Of a stretch of 64,000 nucleotides of DNA, positions 55,157-64,000 are shown piece by piece. The number at the start of each line of letters is the position of its first letter. The first letter of the stretch is position 1. A model generated the notes under the pieces. That model was not told the DNA's origin and made no database searches. It saw only the letters and a list, made by a program, of their open reading frames with translations. The DNA is taken from the NCBI RefSeq assembly GCF_003833015.1, contig NZ_RJLQ01000011.1, forward strand, positions 62,001 to 126,000, given 5' to 3'. Source of the DNA: Clostridium sp. E02. Lineage in GTDB: Bacteria; Bacillota; Clostridia; Lachnospirales; Lachnospiraceae. The position numbers and the translations under genes are program-made.

Positions 55157-55354
55157 TTATAATTTGGTAACGTTTGTAGCCTGTGGGCCTTTCGCTCCGT
55201 CTACTACATCAAACTCTACAGCTGCGCCTTCTTCTAAAGACTTAAAACCGTCCATCATAAGACCTGAGTAGTGTACGAAAACATCGTTACCCTGTTCGTC
55301 GGAAAGAAATCCGTAACCCTTTTGGTTGTTAAACCACTTAACTGTACCTTTCAT
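55157..55354 (-). CDS. Cold-shock protein (CSD)
   Basis: Single-stranded nucleic-acid-binding RNA chaperone, 65 residues, the standard CspA size. RNP1 is KGYGFL and RNP2 is VFVHYS. GGAGG lies 7 bases before the ATG at 55354; the open frame continues upstream but codes for no Csp sequence. Confidence 0.97.
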   Translation of the reverse strand: MKGTVKWFNNQKGYGFLSDEQGNDVFVHYSGLMMDGFKSLEEGAAVEFDVVDGAKGPQATNVTKL

Positions 55355-55566
55355 TATGATACCTCCAAAACAAAATAAAATTGTACTGTTACAGGCTATC
55401 TGTAACTTCCCTAAGAATAGCATAAAATACATAAGGTGTCAAACATTTTTAAGCATAAAAAAAGAAGAAATTATTAAAAATAATAGAAAGAAAAATGTGT
55501 GGTAAATTCAGAGCAGATTATGGTAAAATGGGGAAAGATTCCTAGAGGGTCAGGAAGGAATATAAG

Positions 55567-56115
55567 ATGAAATTGAGAAATCTATGGGGGCATATCTATA
55601 CGATTAATGAACATAAAATCAGAGTAATGAAAAATTGCTTTCGCGTGGGGTTAATCAAACAGGGTTTGCTTCATGATATGTCAAAATACAGTCCAGAAGA
55701 GTTCTTTCCTGGTGTATTCTATTATCAAGGAGACAGAAGCCCCAATGCTGCTGAGATTGAAGAAAAGGGGTATTCAAAAGCCTGGTTACATCATAAAGGA
55801 AGAAATAAACACCACTGCGAATACTGGATTGATTTTTCTACGAATCCAGAGAAAGGGCTGATTGGTCATAAGATGCCGTTAAAATATGTGATTGAGATGG
55901 TTATGGATCGGATTGCTGCTTCCAAAACATACAAAGGGAAAGACTATACAGATTCTTCTCCCTGGGACTATTATGAACAGGGAAAGGCTTTTATGGTGAT
56001 TGCACCTGAGACAGAAGCGTTGTTGGAGAAATTGCTTTTGATGTTAAAAAATGAAGGGGAAGTAAAAACATTTCAGTCTATCAGAAGACTTCTGAAAAAA
56101 GGGGATTATTGTTAA
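55567..56115 (+). CDS. DUF5662 family protein
   Basis: 182 residues. A His/Asp-rich core (HIYTINEHKIRV, GLLHDMSKYSPEEF, AWLHHKGRNKHHCEYW) suggests a metal-dependent, HD-like fold; the DUF5662 family is uncharacterised. AGGAAGG lies upstream. The AraC-type regulator that follows may share the transcript. Confidence 0.8.
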   Translation: MKLRNLWGHIYTINEHKIRVMKNCFRVGLIKQGLLHDMSKYSPEEFFPGVFYYQGDRSPNAAEIEEKGYSKAWLHHKGRNKHHCEYWIDFSTNPEKGLIGHKMPLKYVIEMVMDRIAASKTYKGKDYTDSSPWDYYEQGKAFMVIAPETEALLEKLLLMLKNEGEVKTFQSIRRLLKKGDYC

Positions 56116-56178
56116 GAGTAAATCGCATTCGCATTGGAACAAAAAAATATGGTAGCTATGGCAGGAGCAAAAAATAAG

Positions 56179-56988
56179 ATGGAATTTGTAATCAGCAGGA
56201 CAAAGCGATCGTTTGAATTTAATATGGCACAAAGTCATTGGCACCCTTATTATGAATTGTTTTATCTGGTTTCTGGTCGTTGTAAGATATTTATCAATCA
56301 CACCTTATATTATATAGAACCGGGAGATACAATCCTTATTTCCCCAGGAGAAATTCACCGGACGACTAGCTATTCCAGTCAGGTGAATGAAAGGGTCACG
56401 TTAAGCTTTGATCGGGAATATCTTGATTCTATGTTACGGTTGAGTGGCCCAGAAAATACGGCTTATATTTTCCGGAATTCAAAGGTATCTCTTCCAGAAG
56501 GAAGGCGAGCTTATATAGAAGAGCTAATTCAGAAGATGGAATATGAAAATGCGGATCAGGATGGGTATTCTTATCTTATGAAACGTAATTATTTATATGA
56601 AATGTTAGTTCTTCTTTCTAGGAGTCAAGATGTGAAGCCAATACCAGTGAAATTAGAGGTAACAGAAAAAGCAATTGAAGAAGCGGCAGAATATATCTAC
56701 CACAACTATTATTCTCAAATTACATTAGAAGAAGTGGCAGACCGGATCCATATGAGTCCAGCTTATTTTTCCAGAAAATTCAAGACGGTTACTGGATTTG
56801 GATATAAAGAATATTTGACGAACATTCGCATTCGAGAATCCGCTCAGCTATTGTTAAATACACGCAAATCCATCACGGAGATAGCCGTTGAATGCGGATT
56901 TACAGATGGAAACTACTTTGGGGATGCCTTTAAAAAGATAAAAGGAGTTTCCCCCAGAGTGTTTCGAAAAATGCAGGGAATCGTTTAA
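56179..56988 (+). CDS. AraC family transcriptional regulator with cupin sensor
   Basis: About 269 residues. The N-terminal cupin-like sensor has SHWHPYYELFYLVSG and LYYIEPGDTILISPGEIHRT. The C-terminal AraC domain has two helix-turn-helix units: TLEEVADRIHMSPAYFSRKF and SITEIAVECGFTDGNYFGDAF. It would sense a small sugar-like ligand and activate a target set not evident here. The start is uncertain: ATG 56179 has AGGAG ten bases upstream; ATG 56149 and TTG 56134 are in frame. Confidence 0.9.
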   Translation: MEFVISRTKRSFEFNMAQSHWHPYYELFYLVSGRCKIFINHTLYYIEPGDTILISPGEIHRTTSYSSQVNERVTLSFDREYLDSMLRLSGPENTAYIFRNSKVSLPEGRRAYIEELIQKMEYENADQDGYSYLMKRNYLYEMLVLLSRSQDVKPIPVKLEVTEKAIEEAAEYIYHNYYSQITLEEVADRIHMSPAYFSRKFKTVTGFGYKEYLTNIRIRESAQLLLNTRKSITEIAVECGFTDGNYFGDAFKKIKGVSPRVFRKMQGIV

Positions 56989-57002
56989 ATCCACATTTTA
57001 TT

Positions 57003-58097
57003 CTATCGGCACAGATGATTGATTAGATGTTTGATATACAGAAGGAATGTTTCCCGCTCCTTTAATAAATCAGGATCATATAAGATATAAGTAATCTTAT
57101 CTTTATATTCTTTCTGAAGATTAGGGGACCACAAAGGAGTAAACTGAGGAAGATAGCATCCGCTCTGTCTGGTGTAACAATTTTTGGCGGTTGCTTTTTT
57201 TCGGGCATTCCTATCTACATATTCTGCCACACTTTTGTGAATGGCTTTATCTTCATAAATCAGATAATAATAATTTTTATAATCTGGATAAAAATACTTT
57301 AATTCGCCCTCATAGAGATCGATGGTTATGGTCATTGTATCATCTCTGGCCTCTAAAAGAACAAGAGAATTCGATTTTGAAAATTCAACGGGAACAGAAT
57401 ATCCGTTTGTTAATGTCAGCTTCAAGAAAGGGTGCTTTCGCCCAAACAGATCTATTTGATTGGAAACTTCATGGTGATTCAGCGTAAAATCGTGTTCCAA
57501 AAAATCTGGGTAATTTAATATAGGAAGAATCAGGGGCATTCCTTTTAAATCATCCTCATTATGTAAGATCAGAAGATCAAACAGAAATTCATCTTTTGAC
57601 ATAAGATAATCTTTGTAGACTTCGATTAACTGCCCCCCAGAATATAAATCCTTTCGTTCTATTTTTAAAAAAGCCTCAATGGATTTTTGCTTTAAGCTTG
57701 AAAGACCTAAAAGTCCACGGTACGGGCGTATCTTTTTGTAAATATCCAGACTTTCCACTTGAGAAAAATCATAAGGAAGGTTGTGAATTAGACAACGCTT
57801 CAATAGATAGGGGATATCAAAGCCATCCCCATTAAAATGTATGACTTTTTTATAATTTTTTAAAAAATCGAAAAAAGTTTTTAAAACTTCCACTTCAGCT
57901 TCTAGAGTATCTGCGAACCACTGGACCAGTTTCCAGTTGCCCTCCCTGTAATAGGTACAACCAATTAAGTAAAGGGTTGAGTATTGACCGGAAAATCCGG
58001 TGGTCTCTATGTCAAAAAAGAGTAGGTCTTCTTTGCTTCCCAGCCGTTCGACTGGATAGGTTTCTTCAAATTCAATTGTCTTTGATAGGGTAATCAT
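57003..58097 (-). CDS. YprB-like ribonuclease H-fold exonuclease domain protein
   Basis: 364 residues. A DnaQ-type exonuclease fold with the acidic motifs LLFFDIETTGFS, IHFNGDGFDIPYLL and LHNEDDLKG, matching the YprB RNase H-like domain. The C-terminal 170 residues have no recognised domain and are rich in Tyr and charged residues. It likely degrades or trims nucleic acid; the substrate is unknown. It overlaps no neighbour and is divergent from ruvA. Confidence 0.88.
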   Translation of the reverse strand: MITLSKTIEFEETYPVERLGSKEDLLFFDIETTGFSGQYSTLYLIGCTYYREGNWKLVQWFADTLEAEVEVLKTFFDFLKNYKKVIHFNGDGFDIPYLLKRCLIHNLPYDFSQVESLDIYKKIRPYRGLLGLSSLKQKSIEAFLKIERKDLYSGGQLIEVYKDYLMSKDEFLFDLLILHNEDDLKGMPLILPILNYPDFLEHDFTLNHHEVSNQIDLFGRKHPFLKLTLTNGYSVPVEFSKSNSLVLLEARDDTMTITIDLYEGELKYFYPDYKNYYYLIYEDKAIHKSVAEYVDRNARKKATAKNCYTRQSGCYLPQFTPLWSPNLQKEYKDKITYILYDPDLLKERETFLLYIKHLINHLCR

Positions 58098-58260
58098 ATG
58101 TGATTTCGTCCTTTCTTACCGTTATATTATAGTCGAACGGGAAAGGTTCGTCAACGACTACCAGAATATTTGTTCGATGATCTGCTTGCATAAGAACAGG
58201 GGGTATGCTATGATAAATTCCAAAGAAATATAGAAGGAAGATAAAAAGGAGTAAGGCAGA

Positions 58261-58869
58261 GTGATTTCTTTCGTAAAGGGGCCATTGGCCGAAATTGATA
58301 AGGATTCGATTGTGATTGATCATGGGAATTTGGGACTGGAGATTTTCGTTCCCTTAACGGTTCTTACTAAGCTTCCTGGTGTGGGGACTGAGGTTAAGCT
58401 GTTTACTTATTTTCAAGTAAGAGAAGATGCTATGTGTCTATATGGTTTTTTAGACCGTCAGGATTTGAAGATGTTTAAACAGTTGATCCGTGTGAATGGG
58501 ATTGGTCCGAAAGGAGCATTGGGGATATTATCTGCTTTGGAGCCAGATGAGCTTAGAAAAGCCATTGTTACAGGGGATGCCAAAGGGATTTCCAAAGCGC
58601 CGGGAGTAGGGGCTAAGACAGCTCAGAGAATCATTCTGGATCTAAAGGACAAGATTGATCTGGAAGAATTACTGCCAGAATCCATTGCGCAGGAGAACAA
58701 TAGTAAGTCAGTTTCAGAGGGCATAACAGGAGAAGCCATTGATGCATTGATAGCTCTTGGCTATTCTTCTGCAGAAGCAAGTCGTGCGGTGCGCCAGGTG
58801 GAGATGACGGAATCCATGACCGTGGAAGACGTACTAAAAACATCTTTAAAGTATCTGGCATTCATATAG
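58261..58869 (+). CDS. ruvA: Holliday junction branch-migration protein RuvA
   Basis: Tetrameric junction-binding subunit of RuvAB, 202 residues. The N-terminal OB-fold starts MISFVKGPLAEID, then two helix-hairpin-helix units (VNGIGPKGALGIL and APGVGAKTAQRIILDL), then a C-terminal domain that contacts RuvB. The start is GTG after AAAAGGAG. ruvB follows after 20 bases. Confidence 0.97.
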   Translation: MISFVKGPLAEIDKDSIVIDHGNLGLEIFVPLTVLTKLPGVGTEVKLFTYFQVREDAMCLYGFLDRQDLKMFKQLIRVNGIGPKGALGILSALEPDELRKAIVTGDAKGISKAPGVGAKTAQRIILDLKDKIDLEELLPESIAQENNSKSVSEGITGEAIDALIALGYSSAEASRAVRQVEMTESMTVEDVLKTSLKYLAFI

Positions 58870-58889
58870 AAATAATAGGGTAAGGTTAA

Positions 58890-59888
58890 ATGGAACGTAG
58901 AATAATAACCACAGATGTAACAGAAGAGGATAAAAAAATTGAGCCGAATTTAAGGCCCACATGTCTTGATGAATACATTGGTCAGGAGAAGATTCGGACT
59001 AATCTAAAAGTATATATTGATGCAGCCAAGGGCAGAGGAGAATCGTTGGATCATGTTTTGTTTTATGGTCCTCCAGGTCTTGGTAAGACTACGTTGTCTG
59101 GAATTATCGCCAATGAGATGGGAGTCAATCTAAAAGTGACTTCTGGACCGGCCGTCGAAAAGCCAGGCGAGATGGCGGCTATCTTAAATAATCTCCAGGA
59201 GGGAGATGTTCTGTTTGTCGATGAGATTCACCGCTTAAATCGTCAGGTGGAGGAAGTATTGTATCCAGCTATGGAGGATTTTGCGATTGATATCATGCTT
59301 GGGAAGGAATCGGCTGCAAGATCCATCCGACTTGACCTGCCTAAATTCACCCTGGTAGGGGCCACCACAAGAGCCGGGCTTTTGACAGCTCCGCTAAGAG
59401 ACCGGTTTGGAGTCGTACAAAAATTAGAATTTTACACGCCTGAGGAATTAAAGATCATTGTATGCCGATCGGCGGGTGTGTTAAAGGTTGGCATCGAAGA
59501 AGAAGGTGCGGAGGAGATTGCCAAACGATCCAGAGGAACTCCCAGACTGGCAAACCGTCTGTTAAAGAGGGTCCGGGATTTTGCTGAAGTAAAATATGAG
59601 GGAATCATAACGAAAGAAGTGGCAGACTTTGCACTGGATATCTTAGATGTAGATAAGTTTGGGCTGGATCATAATGACCGTGCTATCTTAATTACAATCA
59701 TAGAAAAATTTGCAGGAGGTCCGGTAGGATTGGACACACTGGCTGCGGCTCTGGGCGAGGATGCAGGAACACTAGAGGATGTATACGAACCTTATCTTCT
59801 AATGAATGGATTTATAAACCGAACCTCTAGAGGACGGCTGGCAACGGAACGAGCGTACCATCATCTTGGGATTTCCTTGGAATCGTAA
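58890..59888 (+). CDS. ruvB: Holliday junction helicase RuvB
   Basis: AAA+ motor of RuvAB, 332 residues. Walker [13 protein letters not shown], Walker [11 protein letters not shown], sensor I VGATTRAG and arginine-finger region LRDRFGV are all present, with the winged-helix C-terminus. AGGGTAAGG lies before the ATG. Confidence 0.98.
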   Translation: MERRIITTDVTEEDKKIEPNLRPTCLDEYIGQEKIRTNLKVYIDAAKGRGESLDHVLFYGPPGLGKTTLSGIIANEMGVNLKVTSGPAVEKPGEMAAILNNLQEGDVLFVDEIHRLNRQVEEVLYPAMEDFAIDIMLGKESAARSIRLDLPKFTLVGATTRAGLLTAPLRDRFGVVQKLEFYTPEELKIIVCRSAGVLKVGIEEEGAEEIAKRSRGTPRLANRLLKRVRDFAEVKYEGIITKEVADFALDILDVDKFGLDHNDRAILITIIEKFAGGPVGLDTLAAALGEDAGTLEDVYEPYLLMNGFINRTSRGRLATERAYHHLGISLES

Positions 59889-59970
59889 ACTGCCTGAATT
59901 TTAGAACTTTTCTAACGATGAAAAGTGTGATATAGTAAAGTAAGAGCAAATGATAACAGGAGAGAACAAC

Positions 59971-60339
59971 ATGGATTCCAAAAACTACACTGAAGTTTTG
60001 ATTGATGGAAAAATATATACATTAGGTGGAAAAGAAGAAGAAGGTTATATTCAGCGGCTGGCAAGCTACATCAATGAGATGATCCTCACTTTAAAACGGC
60101 AGGAAGGATTTTCCAAGCAAAGTGCCGAGTACCAGAATGTTATGATAGAGTTAAATATGGCAGATGATTATTTCAAGGTCAGAGAGCAAATCGCTATATT
60201 GGAACAGCAAAAGACGGATATGGAGAAGGAAACCTACAGCTTAAAGCACGAGCTTGTAGCGACCCAGATGAAGTTTGAAGCTGTAAAAAACGAACTGGCG
60301 GAGTTGAAAAGTTTTGGAAATACTCATAACAAAGAGTAA
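59971..60339 (+). CDS. zapA: Cell-division protein ZapA
   Basis: FtsZ-associated Z-ring stabiliser, 122 residues. The N-terminal domain (TEVLIDGKIYTLGGKEEEGYIQRLASYINEMI) is followed by a long coiled coil to the C-terminus. CAGGAGAG lies 6 bases before the ATG at 59971; an ATG at 59950 is in frame but less suited. Confidence 0.92.
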   Translation: MDSKNYTEVLIDGKIYTLGGKEEEGYIQRLASYINEMILTLKRQEGFSKQSAEYQNVMIELNMADDYFKVREQIAILEQQKTDMEKETYSLKHELVATQMKFEAVKNELAELKSFGNTHNKE

Positions 60340-60341
60340 TC

Positions 60342-60385
60342 AAAGAGGGGATAGATCATGGTGCGCCATGACGTCCCCTCTTTTA
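60342..60385 (+). terminator. Hairpin terminator after zapA
   Basis: AAAGAGGGG pairs with CCCCTCTTT across an inner CATGGTGCGCCATG palindrome. The downstream stem arm provides the T-tract (CTCTTTT). Confidence 0.7.
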
Positions 60386-60401
60386 AAATCAGGAGGCATA
60401 T

Positions 60402-62582
60402 GTGAAAAAATCAGTTGAAATTCTTGCTCCGGCAGGATCATTTGAAAGTATGAAAGCAGCGGTTGCTGCAGGTGCGGATGCAATTTATATCGGAGGTAGT
60501 CGATTTGGTGCCAGAGCTTTTGCAGACAATCCCTTAGAGGACAAGCTACTAGAGGCAATTGATTACGTTCATCTTCATGGAAAAAAACTGTATCTGACCG
60601 TGAATACATTGATGAAGGAAACGGAAATAAACCAATTATATGATTACCTATATCCCTATTATAGACAAGGACTAGATGCAGTGATTGTTCAGGATTTAGG
60701 CGCATTTTCACTAATAAGGAATGAGTTTCCGGACCTTCCCATCCATGCAAGTACCCAGATGACGATAACGGGTGCACATGGGGCGCGTATATTAAAAGAT
60801 CTGGGTGCAGACCGGATCGTGACTGCGAGAGAACTTTCTTTAAAGGAGATTGAAAAGATCCGGGATGAAGTGGATGTAGAAATTGAGAGCTTTGTCCATG
60901 GTGCACTCTGTTATTGCTATTCTGGCCAGTGCCTTTTTAGCAGTTTGATTGGTGGCAGAAGCGGAAACCGAGGACGGTGCGCACAGACTTGCCGACTTCC
61001 ATTTGAAGGAAGACAGGCTGGTAAAACGATTGGTAAAAAGGACGAACGGTATTGTTTAAGTCTTAAAGATCTTTGCACACTGGATCTGATTCCTGATATC
61101 ATTGAATCTGGAGTCTATTCCATGAAGATAGAAGGAAGAATGAAAAGCCCAAGATACACAGCCGGTGTGGTGGACATCTACCGAAAATATACGGATCGTT
61201 ATCTTACTGACGGCAAAGATGGATATCGGGTGGAAGAAAAGGATCGTAAAGTTTTGCTGGATTTATTTGACCGCGGAGGCCAGACAGAAGGATATTATAA
61301 TAAGCACAATGGCAGAGATATGGTGGTCTGGAAGGAAAAACCATCGTTTCGTGAAGCAAATCAGCCACTTTTTGATTATCTGGATAAAAATTTCGTGGAA
61401 AATCAGTTAAAAGAGCCGGTATGTGGGAATGTTATTTTTAAAGTGGGAGAAAAGGCAGTATTTACACTTCTGGCCATGGGACATCAGATCACGGTTTTAG
61501 GAGAAGAGATACAGACGGCACAAAATCAACCCATGACGGAAGAAAAAGTGAGAAAGCAACTATCGAAAACAGGCAATACCTCATTTTATTTTGAAACCTT
61601 AACGATTGAAATTGTGGGGGAGGGTTTCCTGCCAGTACAAGCATTAAATGAGTTAAGAAGACAGGGATTTCTACAACTTGAGGAAGCAATTCTTTCTGAC
61701 TATCATAGAAAAGGACAAGATCGGGCTGATTTTAATGTAAGGAAAAGCAATGCGGTGAAGAACAAATTGACACATCGAAAGATAACCGTTTCTTTGGAAC
61801 GTCCAGATTGTTTCTCTGCAGTTGTAAAGAACCCAGATGTGCAGCGGATCTATCTGGATGCCGCACATTTTAATCCAAAGCAATGGAAATCATATGGAGA
61901 AGAGTGCCATAAGAATGGCAAAGAATGTATGCTTACTCTGCCTCATATATTCCGAACTCATGCGGAACGATTTTTTGAAATGCAGAACGATACGCTTAAA
62001 AATGCTAGATTTGATGGCTTTTTGATCCGATCTTTGGAGGAAATCGATTTTCTAGAAAAGAACGGAATAGAAGGAGTGAACGTATTTGATTTTGGGATCT
62101 ATGGAATGAATGCACAGGCACAAGATACGCTTCTTACACTGGGGGCGGATGAGATTACCTGGCCAGTGGAATTAAACAACCATGAACTGGAAAAACTTAG
62201 TAAGCCCGGTGAACTCTTGATATATGGACGTCTTCCGATGATGGTAACGGCACAGTGTCTACATGAGGGTACGGTTCAGTGTGATAAAAAACCAGTGATT
62301 ATGATGATAAAAGACCGCATTGGGAAGGAGTTCCCTGCGAAAAACCATTGTTTATTCTGTTATAATTCGATTTATAATACGGATCCATTGTCTCTTCATG
62401 GACAAAAAAAGGAGATCGATCGATTATCTCCAGCCTCCGTAAGACTGCAGTTTACGATCGAGGACCCCATGCAGACAGACGCGGTTATCACTAGCTTTGC
62501 CGATGAACTGATACGAGGAAACAATATAGTTCTGCCTTATAAAGAATTTACAAGAGGTCATTTTAAACGCGGGATAGAGTAG
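60402..62582 (+). CDS. U32 family peptidase with DUF3656
   Basis: 726 residues. The N-terminal U32 domain begins EILAPAGSFESMKAAVAAGADAIYIGG and has the signature ESFVHGALCYCYSGQCLFSS followed by GNRGRCAQTCR. These Cys match the group that includes RlhA/TrhP, RNA-hydroxylation enzymes. A DUF3656 region and a second U32-like part follow, so the activity may be RNA modification rather than proteolysis. The start is GTG after AGGAGG. It is cotranscribed with the SEDS gene. Confidence 0.88.
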   Translation: MKKSVEILAPAGSFESMKAAVAAGADAIYIGGSRFGARAFADNPLEDKLLEAIDYVHLHGKKLYLTVNTLMKETEINQLYDYLYPYYRQGLDAVIVQDLGAFSLIRNEFPDLPIHASTQMTITGAHGARILKDLGADRIVTARELSLKEIEKIRDEVDVEIESFVHGALCYCYSGQCLFSSLIGGRSGNRGRCAQTCRLPFEGRQAGKTIGKKDERYCLSLKDLCTLDLIPDIIESGVYSMKIEGRMKSPRYTAGVVDIYRKYTDRYLTDGKDGYRVEEKDRKVLLDLFDRGGQTEGYYNKHNGRDMVVWKEKPSFREANQPLFDYLDKNFVENQLKEPVCGNVIFKVGEKAVFTLLAMGHQITVLGEEIQTAQNQPMTEEKVRKQLSKTGNTSFYFETLTIEIVGEGFLPVQALNELRRQGFLQLEEAILSDYHRKGQDRADFNVRKSNAVKNKLTHRKITVSLERPDCFSAVVKNPDVQRIYLDAAHFNPKQWKSYGEECHKNGKECMLTLPHIFRTHAERFFEMQNDTLKNARFDGFLIRSLEEIDFLEKNGIEGVNVFDFGIYGMNAQAQDTLLTLGADEITWPVELNNHELEKLSKPGELLIYGRLPMMVTAQCLHEGTVQCDKKPVIMMIKDRIGKEFPAKNHCLFCYNSIYNTDPLSLHGQKKEIDRLSPASVRLQFTIEDPMQTDAVITSFADELIRGNNIVLPYKEFTRGHFKRGIE

Positions 62583-62589
62583 GTGGTGT

Positions 62590-63918
62590 ATGATTAATAT
62601 AATTAGCGATGTCTCCAGGTATTTTATGATTCTGTTCATGGCTTTCTACACATATTTAAACTTTCGCTATTTTTCATTCAAAGACGAAATTAAAAAGGAT
62701 CGATTGTTAAAACGTCAGAATATCTTTATGCTTTTAAACCAATTACTTGCTTATCTGATTCTATGGATCGAAACGAAAGATGAAAAAATCCTGTCTTTTT
62801 ACGTGGTGCAGGTTTCTTTCTTTGTTGGATATCTATTCTTATACCGATTGTTTTACCGATATCGGTCCGGATTGCTGATTAACAATCAATGTATGTTGTT
62901 ATCGATTGGTTTCATTATGTTGTCCAGGCTTTCGTTTGACAGGGCATTGAAGCAGTTTGTGATTGTTGTAGCAGCGACACTGGTGACTTGGTTGATCCCT
63001 TTCATCATTGACAGAGTATGGCAGTTTAGCAAAATCCCATGGGTCTATGGCATCGGAGGAATGATTCTTCTATTCCTTGTATTTCTGATAGGAACGAGCA
63101 GCTATGGAGCGCAATTGTCGTTAAATGCCTATGGATTTTCCTTCCAACCCATGGAATTTGTAAAAATCAGTTATGTGTTTTTTATCAGTTCCATGTTCTA
63201 CCGATCCACAAACAGGAAAACGGTACTGACCGTAAGTGGAATATCGGCACTGCATGTTCTAATTCTGGTATTCTCAAAAGACTTGGGAAGTGCTCTTATA
63301 TTTTTTGTCACTTATGTGTTCATGCTGTTTGTTGCAACTGAACAGTGGAGGTATCTGGTGGGCGGAGTTAGTATGGGAGCATTGGGATCATTTTTCGCAT
63401 ATAAGATCTTTTATCACGTAAGAACAAGAGTAACTGCATGGTTAAATCCCTGGTCTGACATAGCGGGAAAAGGATACCAGGTTACACAGTCTTTATTTGC
63501 CATTGGTACAGGGGGCTGGTTTGGTATGGGACTATACAGGGGGATGCCAGGTAAAATCCCAGTTGTGGAAAAAGATTTTATATTTTCTGCAATTGCAGAA
63601 GAGCTTGGAGGAATTTATGCACTTTGTATTCTGCTTCTTTTTGTGGGATTATTTTTACAGTTTGTTATAATTGCAGGGAAGATGCAGGCAATGTTTTATA
63701 AGCTGATTGCGTTTGGTCTTGCTATTATTTATGGATTACAGGTATTTTTAAATATTGGTGGAGTGATTAAATTTATTCCATCCACAGGAGTCACGCTTCC
63801 ACTGGTCAGCTATGGAGGAAGTTCGATTTTAAGTACTTTAATAACTTTTGGTATCGTTCAGGGCCTTTTTATATTGAAACGGAAGGAAGAGGAAGAAGAT
63901 CGTTATGAATGTGAATAA
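62590..63918 (+). CDS. SEDS family peptidoglycan glycosyltransferase (FtsW/RodA/SpoVE type)
   Basis: 442 residues with about ten membrane segments. Family motifs are FSKDLGSALIFF (with the catalytic-region Asp), GKGYQVTQSLFAIGTGGWFGMGL, FIFSAIAEELGG and IPSTGVTLPLVSYGGSS. SEDS proteins polymerise lipid II and pair with a class B transpeptidase; the next gene looks like that partner. The protein is longer than usual at the N-terminus (about 110 extra residues). Which SEDS role it has cannot be decided. Confidence 0.93.
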   Translation: MINIISDVSRYFMILFMAFYTYLNFRYFSFKDEIKKDRLLKRQNIFMLLNQLLAYLILWIETKDEKILSFYVVQVSFFVGYLFLYRLFYRYRSGLLINNQCMLLSIGFIMLSRLSFDRALKQFVIVVAATLVTWLIPFIIDRVWQFSKIPWVYGIGGMILLFLVFLIGTSSYGAQLSLNAYGFSFQPMEFVKISYVFFISSMFYRSTNRKTVLTVSGISALHVLILVFSKDLGSALIFFVTYVFMLFVATEQWRYLVGGVSMGALGSFFAYKIFYHVRTRVTAWLNPWSDIAGKGYQVTQSLFAIGTGGWFGMGLYRGMPGKIPVVEKDFIFSAIAEELGGIYALCILLLFVGLFLQFVIIAGKMQAMFYKLIAFGLAIIYGLQVFLNIGGVIKFIPSTGVTLPLVSYGGSSILSTLITFGIVQGLFILKRKEEEEDRYECE

Positions 63919-64000
63919 AATATCCAGTTCGAAATCGAAAGCAAATCGACACATTCTAATTCTTACTTATTTAATGGTAGTGCTTTTTTTGGGACTTGGT
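63905..64000 (+). CDS. Probable penicillin-binding protein, 3' end outside window
   Basis: The first 32 codons of an ORF starting at ATG 63905, overlapping the SEDS gene end by 14 bases, with AGGAAGA upstream. A basic stretch (SSSKSKANRH) is followed by a membrane helix (ILILTYLMVVLFLGLG), typical of the signal anchor of a class B PBP. Position next to a SEDS gene supports this; the rest is not visible. Confidence 0.55.
   Translation, partial: MNVNKISSSKSKANRHILILTYLMVVLFLGLG

Noticed and set aside
61489-61883. Minus-strand ORFs inside the U32 peptidase gene
   Set aside because: Out-of-frame shadows without ribosome sites.

Overview
The window reads as a chromosomal segment of a spore-forming, anaerobic Firmicute, most likely of the Lachnospiraceae (Clostridium cluster XIVa). 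The evidence is an AT-rich composition with strong AGGAGG-type ribosome binding sites, spoIIGA-sigE and sigG, a T-box leader before thrS, an oxygen-sensitive class III ribonucleotide reductase (nrdDG), a PPi-type phosphofructokinase and two Csp-like subtilases. I saw no insertion sequence, prophage, integrase or CRISPR array. The window looks like core chromosome with a few accessory patches, and the genus cannot be fixed from it.

Layout. 1-5.4 kb: the 3' end of valS, then spoIIGA-sigE behind a Spo0A/sigma-A-type promoter, with sigG on the opposite strand facing sigE. 5.5-11.1 kb: divergent coaX and coaBC (coenzyme A), prfC, a YqeY-like protein and an M20 dipeptidase. 11.2-14.2 kb: the methionine importer metNIQ behind a leader with a Met/Cys-rich mini-ORF and an intrinsic terminator. 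14.2-19.9 kb: membrane proteins, a YlmC/YmxH protein, nrdR, a YqeG phosphatase, aroQ, efp and argS. 20-25.9 kb: a SWIM/SNF2 ATPase and nrdDG with a pair of NrdR boxes. 26-32.3 kb: two MATE transporters, DUF1275 and PPC-domain proteins, a branched-chain aminotransferase and an AEC carrier. 32.3-36.5 kb: T-box-thrS, a DUF1540 protein and infC-rpmI-rplT behind an attenuator leader. 36.5-38.8 kb: small proteins and four tRNA genes (Asn, Leu-AAG twice, Leu-CAG). 38.8-43.4 kb: a diguanylate cyclase, PPi-PFK, tdk and mscL with an added zinc ribbon. 43.4-47 kb: a divergent pair of Csp-like S8 proteins that both lack the catalytic serine. 47.3-52.6 kb: a two-component system next to a TRAP transporter. 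52.7-64 kb: a SEC-C protein, methyltransferase-hslO, a cold-shock protein, DUF5662, an AraC regulator, a YprB-like nuclease, ruvAB, zapA, a U32 peptidase, a SEDS protein and the start of a probable penicillin-binding protein.

Genes that work together: SpoIIGA activates pro-sigma-E, and sigma-G acts later in the forespore. NrdR, encoded at 15.9 kb, probably represses nrdDG at 23.2 kb. MetN, MetI and MetQ form one importer. The histidine kinase and AraC-type response regulator probably control the adjoining TRAP genes. RuvA and RuvB form the branch-migration motor. The SEDS protein and the partial gene after it look like a glycosyltransferase/transpeptidase pair. The points most worth a second look are the Ser-to-Gly subtilase pair, the Met/Cys leader of metNIQ, the two inverted tRNA-Leu(AAG) genes, and the possible RNA lid over the DUF1540 start codon.
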